Assembly: GCA_041890515.1 (NCBI GenBank)
Contig: JASDWX010000063.1
Span: 1 to 20,508 of the forward strand
From: Colwellia_A sp041890515
GTDB lineage: Bacteria; Pseudomonadota; Gammaproteobacteria; Enterobacterales; Alteromonadaceae
DNA: 20,508 bases
Reading direction: 5' to 3'
The stretch's first letter is position 1, and each line of letters starts with the position of its first letter. Position numbers and translations under genes: made by a program. The notes under the pieces are model-generated. The model worked only from the letters and a program-made list of their open reading frames with translations. It had not been told where the DNA came from and made no database searches. Below, in pieces: positions 15,807-20,508 of the stretch.

Positions 15807-16981
15807 TTATGAGCAAACTAAAACTACTGGTTGTTGATGATGAGACCGCTTTCACTGAGTTCGTAGCAGAGGTTTCTAAAGGATTGGGCTTCGATGTAGT
15901 GACTACAGATAACCCATCAGAGTTTGCCACACTTTACCAACCTGATTTTAATATCATTGTACTCGATATTTTTATGCCAAATATAGATGGCATTGAGTTA
16001 CTACGATTCTTAAATGAACGTAAGAGTAATGCCTCTATCATATTTATGAGTGGAAAAGACAAAGGTGTACTCAACTCTGCGCAGGAAATAGCAATCGAGC
16101 AGGGGATGAAAGTATTAGGTGTTCTACAAAAACCATTTTTTGTAAAACAATTAGAAGAAGTGTTAACCAAATATGTTGAATCTACTTCCACGCCATCTGA
16201 GTATCGCCCCCAAGCACCATCAGCCAATGATATTAGGCGGGCAATAGATAATAATGAATTGTTTATGGTATATCAGCCACAAATTAAGATTATTAATCGT
16301 GATTTTGTGGGTGTTGAAGCTCTTTTACGCTGGAAACACCCCTCTAGGGGAATGATCCCTCCAGATATTTTTATCCCTATTGCAGAAAACAATAACTTAA
16401 TTAAAGATATTAGTTTATTTGTTACCGAAACAGCGATTCAGCAACAAGCAGATTGGTTGAGCATCGGTATAGATTTAAGAATGTCTATCAACTTGTCACC
16501 AAAAAACTTGGATGATTTACTTCTGCCTGAAAAGTTAGCTTTTTTTGCGTTCGAAAAGGGAGCAAGAAATAACAGTATCAAGATAGAGGTGACAGAAACG
16601 GCGCTAATGTCTGATGTTGTTCGTTATATGGATATTCTTACACGTTTAAAAATGAAAGGGTTTAATCTGTCAATCGATGATTTTGGAACAGGCTATTCAT
16701 CATTACAACAGTTGGTTCGAGCACCATTTAATGAGCTTAAAATTGACCAGGCCTTTATTAAAAATCTTGATACAAGTGCAGAATGTAGAACAATTACAGA
16801 AATTTCAATTCTTCTTGCTCACAATCTTGGTATGACTATCATTGCTGAAGGTATAGAAAGTGAAGTTGTGTGGAACATCTTATTAGAACTTGATTGCGAT
16901 GAAGCACAGGGATATTGGATGGGTAAACCCATGTTGTCATCTGAAATTATAGCGTGGAAAAATAAATGGGAAGCAAGGTAA
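15803..16981 (+). CDS. REC-EAL response regulator, c-di-GMP phosphodiesterase (RocR-like)
   Basis: A 392-residue two-domain regulator. The receiver (about 1-125) has Asp12/Asp13, phosphoacceptor Asp55 in IVLDIFMPN and Lys in LQKPF. The EAL domain (about 145-390) keeps the catalytic set: EALLRW with Glu172, NLSPKNL, EVTETALM, IDDFGTGYSSL, KIDQAFIKNL, IAEGIES and AQGYWMGKP, so it should hydrolyse cyclic di-GMP to pGpG. Architecture and length match Pseudomonas RocR, whose phosphodiesterase activity is raised by receiver phosphorylation. Starts possible are GTG 15803, which overlaps the stop of the decayed receiver gene and has a GATGAG-type ribosome site 5 bases upstream, or ATG 15809. It is divergent from the hybrid kinase, the probable phosphate source, linking this locus to biofilm or motility switching (inference). 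Confidence 0.94.
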   Translation: MIMSKLKLLVVDDETAFTEFVAEVSKGLGFDVVTTDNPSEFATLYQPDFNIIVLDIFMPNIDGIELLRFLNERKSNASIIFMSGKDKGVLNSAQEIAIEQGMKVLGVLQKPFFVKQLEEVLTKYVESTSTPSEYRPQAPSANDIRRAIDNNELFMVYQPQIKIINRDFVGVEALLRWKHPSRGMIPPDIFIPIAENNNLIKDISLFVTETAIQQQADWLSIGIDLRMSINLSPKNLDDLLLPEKLAFFAFEKGARNNSIKIEVTETALMSDVVRYMDILTRLKMKGFNLSIDDFGTGYSSLQQLVRAPFNELKIDQAFIKNLDTSAECRTITEISILLAHNLGMTIIAEGIESEVVWNILLELDCDEAQGYWMGKPMLSSEIIAWKNKWEAR

Positions 16982-17085
16982 CTTCTCCTTATAAGTAATA
17001 GATATTATAAATTGTGAAGGTTGCTGTAGCCAAGTAATGTTAATCTAAGCAAAATATATAATGAATAGGGTTACGAAGAAAATAT

Positions 17086-17613
17086 ATGAGATATTGTCAG
17101 ATTATTTTTATCGTCATCTTGATAAGTGCTTGTTCTAAGAGTAACTGGCAAGCAGCAAGCAGAGAGCCTGCAGGTATTGCATCAATACCGAGTCAAGATG
17201 GCAGAGCTATAATTGAATTTTATGCTGCTGACGCTTTTAGCTGGCGCGGTTGGTTTGCTGTTCACCCTTGGATTGCAATCAAAGAAGAAAATGCAACAGA
17301 ATATAGTGTCTATGAGGTTATTGGTTGGCAAGTTAGGCGCGGTAAATCTGCAATTAGGCAATATCAAACTCCAACACCTGACCGATATTGGTATGGTTCA
17401 AAACCTGAATTACTCCTTTCTATTAAAGGTGAAAAAGCGGTAAAACTTATTCCAAAAATTCATGCAGCAATAGCACTTTACCCCTGGGTTAATGAATATA
17501 GTGTATTTCCTGGGCCTAATAGTAATACGTTCGTCGCTTGGATAGGTCTTCAAGTACCAGAGCTGAAATTAACACTTCCGTTTAGTGCCATTGGCAGCGG
17601 ATATGCGGATTAA
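17086..17613 (+). CDS. DUF3750 family lipoprotein
   Basis: A 175-residue protein with a short hydrophobic N-terminus ending in the lipobox ISAC (Cys16), so it should be lipidated and held at the cell envelope. The rest matches, from memory of the family, DUF3750: FSWRGWFAVHPWIAIK (His60), YEVIGWQVRRG, DRYWYGSKPELLL and the near-invariant PGPNSNTFVAWI (142-152). The function of this family is not known. The conserved His60 together with the NSNTF motif looks like an active site or binding site, but no enzyme activity is established. The ATG has a weak GAAGAAA ribosome site. It lies 104 bases after the REC-EAL gene on the same strand, so co-transcription is possible but not required. Confidence 0.8.
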   Translation: MRYCQIIFIVILISACSKSNWQAASREPAGIASIPSQDGRAIIEFYAADAFSWRGWFAVHPWIAIKEENATEYSVYEVIGWQVRRGKSAIRQYQTPTPDRYWYGSKPELLLSIKGEKAVKLIPKIHAAIALYPWVNEYSVFPGPNSNTFVAWIGLQVPELKLTLPFSAIGSGYAD

Positions 17614-17925
17614 TATGTCTGGCACCCCGATAGATTTATCACGGTAGCATAGGAAAAACTATCGATTTCGTTTATGTTTAGGTTACTTGTTATAAGCAAC
17701 AAATAGCCTATTAGTCATGTCCTGTATTTTAATAATTAATTTATAACGTGTAACCNNNNNNNNNNGTGTAACCATAAACATTTTATTCACACATTTGACA
17801 ATCGCATGTCTATAAATTTACACCTAAAATATGACACTGATATAACGATTGATATTGTTAAAATGTAAATGAGAATTTTATTATCTTCGGTGCCATATTT
17901 TGAAATAAACATATAACCAAAGTGT
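17614..17925. other. non-coding region containing an assembly gap
   Basis: No gene is seen in these 312 bases. Ten Ns (17756-17765) mark a scaffold gap. The octamer GTGTAACC lies directly on both sides (17748-17755 and 17766-17773), which suggests two contig ends that share sequence. No terminator was identified for the genes that converge here. Confidence 0.85.
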
Positions 17926-18861
17926 TCATGAATCAAATACACGGGCTAACCATTGCGTCATCTGTTTTATCCATGAAAGTCCATAAAGACCAATTAAATG
18001 TTTAGGTTTTAATTTACAACGTGGGTCGGACAATAAATTTCTTGCTTGTGAAAAATTCCCGTCACCAATATTAAGTTTTGCAAGATGACATAAGTGTGTG
18101 GCGCTATATTTATACATATTTGCTGCATTTTTCATTTTAGGGTGCTTATGTGCTTCCCTTGTTATTCGAATACTAAAACCACACTCGGTAGATGGAATGT
18201 TATTTTGACTTGCTTGGTTTTGCGCATCTTTATGATAAAGCGAATGAATATTGGGTGAATAGGCGATATTTGTATTTAAAGCAACTCTACAGAATAAGTC
18301 TTGATCTTCACCAATAGGTTCATCAAGTGGAAATCCTCCAATGGAATTAAATAAGGACTGTTGAATGACCATAGATGACATGGTGAAAGGTAAGTCTCCT
18401 TTTGAAGCGATATCAAAATAATCAGCTAATATCACACCTTCCGGATTTATATTTTTAAGCTTAATTTTAGCATCTAAGTAATTATTTTCAGATTCTACAA
18501 TTTGATAGCGTGTCCCAAAGAATTTTGCTTGAGGAAACTTAATAATTAAGCGTGCCACCTCATCTAAAAATAAGGGTAACCATTGATCATCTGCGTCTAA
18601 AAAGGCGATGTATTCATGACTTGCTAACGCAACACCGTTGTTACGAGCAGCCGATACACCTTGATTGGCTTGGTGTATCAATCTTACATTTTTCATGTTG
18701 GCACTTTTAACGATTAATACACCATCATCGGTTGAGCCATCGTCAATAATAATAATTTCAGCTGCAGGGTATTTCTGCCAGGCAACGCTATTTAGTGTTC
18801 GTAAAATATGTTCTGCTTTATTAAATAGCGGAATAATTACGGTAAATTTTATATTGTTCAT
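17926..18861 (-). CDS. family 2 glycosyltransferase
   Basis: A 311-residue GT-A fold glycosyltransferase that transfers a sugar from a nucleotide-sugar donor, probably at the inner face of the membrane during polysaccharide synthesis. The fold begins at once with FTVIIPLFNK (6-15), then IIDDGST (38-44), NQGVSAARNNG (66-76), and the metal-binding LDADDQW (88-94). A second acidic motif, GEDQDLFCRVA, is the expected catalytic base region. The C-terminal 70 residues are helical and less conserved. Because VIIPLFN must be near the N-terminus, the ATG at 18859-18861 is secure, and the gene overlaps the 3' end of the pyruvyl transferase gene by 41 bases. It is the last visible gene of a minus-strand exopolysaccharide operon. 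Donor and acceptor sugars are unknown. Confidence 0.9.
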   Translation of the reverse strand: MNNIKFTVIIPLFNKAEHILRTLNSVAWQKYPAAEIIIIDDGSTDDGVLIVKSANMKNVRLIHQANQGVSAARNNGVALASHEYIAFLDADDQWLPLFLDEVARLIIKFPQAKFFGTRYQIVESENNYLDAKIKLKNINPEGVILADYFDIASKGDLPFTMSSMVIQQSLFNSIGGFPLDEPIGEDQDLFCRVALNTNIAYSPNIHSLYHKDAQNQASQNNIPSTECGFSIRITREAHKHPKMKNAANMYKYSATHLCHLAKLNIGDGNFSQARNLLSDPRCKLKPKHLIGLYGLSWIKQMTQWLARVFDS

Positions 18862-19963
18862 TTTGAATCCCCCAATTAGATAAAGAATTTTTCAAAGCAG
18901 TATTTACCGACAAAATAGGTGTGATGAAACGTGTTGATAAACCTTTTACTATTGCTAAAACAATTTGTTCAATATTTAGATTAAATAAGTCTATTTGATA
19001 CTCTTCTGGCATACCAATTTGTTCACACCAACCTTTACATTTACGATGATAATTTAATGATAATACGGGCGTATTAGCTAAGTAGCCTAGAATAGAACCA
19101 TGTAAACGCATACTGAGAATAGTTTTATAATGCGAAAGGTTTTCAAGTAATTTTATAGGGTTGGGCTCATACTTTACTACCGTTATAGGAACCGTCTTAT
19201 TTAACTTATGAATTATATTATTATTTATTTTCCAATCACCTAATGAGCTATGTCCATTCAATTCTATCAACGTTATAGGCTCACCTGTCTTTAAATATAA
19301 CTGCGTTATTAATTGTGTTAGTTGTTCAAACCTTTTCTGTTCAGCTAATATGTTTGTCTTACCCATCGCATCAATTGCGACAGAACATAAAGACAGTGCA
19401 ATGCCTTTACGGTTAACCTTTTTAGGCTTGTATTGTTTAGAACAAAGTAATAATGGTGCTAAATCAAAGGTTTTTATAACATTAGCCTTTGGTGCAATAC
19501 GGTTTGCTATTTCTAAACTTTCATTATCTCTTACACCAACATAACCACATTCATTCAAAAACTTTGCACAAGATTTTTCTGCTGAAACTGAATGGAATGG
19601 ACCAATGCTAACGCCTACGGCTAAACTTTTTTTAGGGTTTGATAATGACATTAACTGTCTTTTAAGATTGATATCAGTTTCACTATGTAAAACCGAACCA
19701 CCACCAAAAATAATGCGCTTACTTTGCAGGGCTGTTTTATAATGCAACAATCTGTTTTGACCTGGAAATTTTTGATTAAATTTTAAGGAGAGCTGATGAT
19801 CACTTTGTGTTTCTCTGGTGTCATTACCATACAAACCAACTTTTGTGTTTTTACATCCAATAATATGCTTAGCTGCCCAGGCAGTTGCATACATTAATGC
19901 ATCATCGCCACTGTTTTTCATGCCATAATAGCCTACTAAATAAGCATCATATTTCTTAAACAT
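18821..19963 (-). CDS. polysaccharide pyruvyl transferase family protein (WcaK/CsaB-like)
   Basis: A 380-residue protein of the PF04230 family, whose members add pyruvate ketals from phosphoenolpyruvate to sugars of capsules, exopolysaccharides or cell-wall polymers. The N-terminal nucleotide-binding-like stretch GYYGMKNSGDDALM (11-24), FGGGSVLH (86-93), VGVSIGPF (117-123) and the conserved MRLHGSILGY (285-294, His288) are the family hallmarks. The start has a clear AGGAG site about 6 bases upstream, lying within the end of the preceding ligase gene, whose stop is one base away. Its own 3' end overlaps the glycosyltransferase start by 41 bases. Tight packing shows one operon. The target sugar cannot be inferred. 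Confidence 0.9.
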   Translation of the reverse strand: MFKKYDAYLVGYYGMKNSGDDALMYATAWAAKHIIGCKNTKVGLYGNDTRETQSDHQLSLKFNQKFPGQNRLLHYKTALQSKRIIFGGGSVLHSETDINLKRQLMSLSNPKKSLAVGVSIGPFHSVSAEKSCAKFLNECGYVGVRDNESLEIANRIAPKANVIKTFDLAPLLLCSKQYKPKKVNRKGIALSLCSVAIDAMGKTNILAEQKRFEQLTQLITQLYLKTGEPITLIELNGHSSLGDWKINNNIIHKLNKTVPITVVKYEPNPIKLLENLSHYKTILSMRLHGSILGYLANTPVLSLNYHRKCKGWCEQIGMPEEYQIDLFNLNIEQIVLAIVKGLSTRFITPILSVNTALKNSLSNWGIQNEQYKIYRNYSAI

Positions 19964-19964
19964 A

Positions 19965-20508
19965 TTATTCTCCTGATTTTAGGGGGTTAAGTGCAATACC
20001 TATCCATAAAAGTGCTGGCCAATAAATAAAGCTTAAAATTTCTAGATTTTCAAAAAATGAGTAACAGACAAAAACAATAGCCATTAGCGCTGCGGTGAAA
20101 CAAATCTTGTTGTTTAGGCTATTAAAAAACAAATAGAGGCAAGTAAAAATTAATGGTATTGCTAGCGCCAATAGTCCTACAATACCTTTTACAAATAACA
20201 ATCCGTACCAGTTGTGGTGAGAACCTATATGCATACCTTTGACTATTTTTGGGCCTTTTTCTACTGCGCCATGCCCCCAAATTGGAGCCTCTGTCTCCCA
20301 GCGCTGTAATGCTATTACTTCTAAACTCTTACGAACTCGAGTAGAGTCAGGGCGTGAAGCTTTGATATCTAAGTAACTGTTATTCAACCATTGAAATAAA
20401 GGCTCGCCTAATAATAATATTGCTGGAATTACTACGCCGAGAATGATCAAAACCCAAGGAATTGTAAAATATTTATTCAAAAAAAACAGGGGTGTTAAAG
20501 CAATAGAT
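19965..20508 (-). CDS. O-antigen ligase/polymerase-like membrane protein (5' end beyond window)
   Basis: The frame enters from the right edge without a stop (reading SIALTPLFFLNKYF...), so an apparent TTG start at 20478-20480 is not real and the N-terminal part is missing. About 180 residues are visible: a membrane helix, a periplasmic-type loop with SRPDSTRVRKSLEVIALQRW, WGHGAVEKGPKIVKG and GSHHNWYGLLFVKG, then three more helices to the end. The R-x6-W...GHG...H-N-W-Y pattern is that of the large loop in Wzy/WaaL-type O-antigen ligases and polymerases (PF04932). It probably joins or polymerises lipid-linked oligosaccharides in the periplasm. One base separates it from the downstream pyruvyl transferase gene. 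Ligase and polymerase roles cannot be told apart here. Confidence 0.82.
   Translation of the reverse strand, partial: SIALTPLFFLNKYFTIPWVLIILGVVIPAILLLGEPLFQWLNNSYLDIKASRPDSTRVRKSLEVIALQRWETEAPIWGHGAVEKGPKIVKGMHIGSHHNWYGLLFVKGIVGLLALAIPLIFTCLYLFFNSLNNKICFTAALMAIVFVCYSFFENLEILSFIYWPALLWIGIALNPLKSGE

Noticed and set aside
20478..20480. TTG as the true start of the ligase-like gene
   Set aside because: The frame is open to the window edge with hydrophobic coding sense, and family members are much longer at the N-terminus.

Overview
The window is AT-rich, densely coded DNA from a Gram-negative bacterium. The likely source is a marine gammaproteobacterium of the Alteromonadales type (Colwellia/Thalassotalea-like); this is inferred from gene families and base composition, not proven. 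No rRNA, tRNA, CRISPR array or intact mobile element was seen. A run of ten Ns at 17756-17765 shows this is a draft scaffold, so linkage across that point is not certain.

Layout. 1-1533 (minus): an NAD(P)H/FMN nitroreductase followed by an epoxide-hydrolase-like alpha/beta hydrolase that runs off the left edge. 1534-1955: a divergent control region with two palindromes and a promoter overlapped by a GntR/FadR-type operator. 1956-3752 (plus): a large acyl-CoA dehydrogenase closed by a clear intrinsic terminator. 4052-8086 (plus): a MoxR ATPase - DUF58 - TgpA-like transglutaminase operon, with the DUF58 gene interrupted by an in-frame amber codon exactly where its family has a conserved tryptophan. 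8087-8657: non-coding, possibly holding remnants. 8658-10943 (minus): one polypeptide joining a cysteine desulfurase, an ETHE1-like metallo-beta-lactamase-fold persulfide dioxygenase and a rhodanese. 11246-12664 (plus): a group II PLP decarboxylase with visibly higher GC than its neighbours. 12745-16981: a signalling island with a single-domain receiver and a membrane hybrid histidine kinase carrying REC and Hpt domains (minus), then divergently a decayed receiver gene and a RocR-like REC-EAL c-di-GMP phosphodiesterase (plus). 17086-17613 (plus): a DUF3750 lipoprotein. After the gap, 17926-20508 (minus): part of an exopolysaccharide locus (O-antigen ligase/polymerase-like protein, polysaccharide pyruvyl transferase, family 2 glycosyltransferase).

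How the genes work together. The kinase, Hpt domain, free receiver and REC-EAL protein look like one phosphorelay controlling c-di-GMP breakdown; a second receiver gene directly upstream of the EAL gene has recently decayed. MoxR/DUF58/transglutaminase form a known three-gene module with a periplasmic transglutaminase; the amber codon either disables the middle component or is a sequencing error. The sulfur fusion places persulfide formation, oxidation and transfer in one chain.

The items most worth checking are the DUF58 nonsense codon, the three-domain sulfur fusion and the receiver pseudogene.
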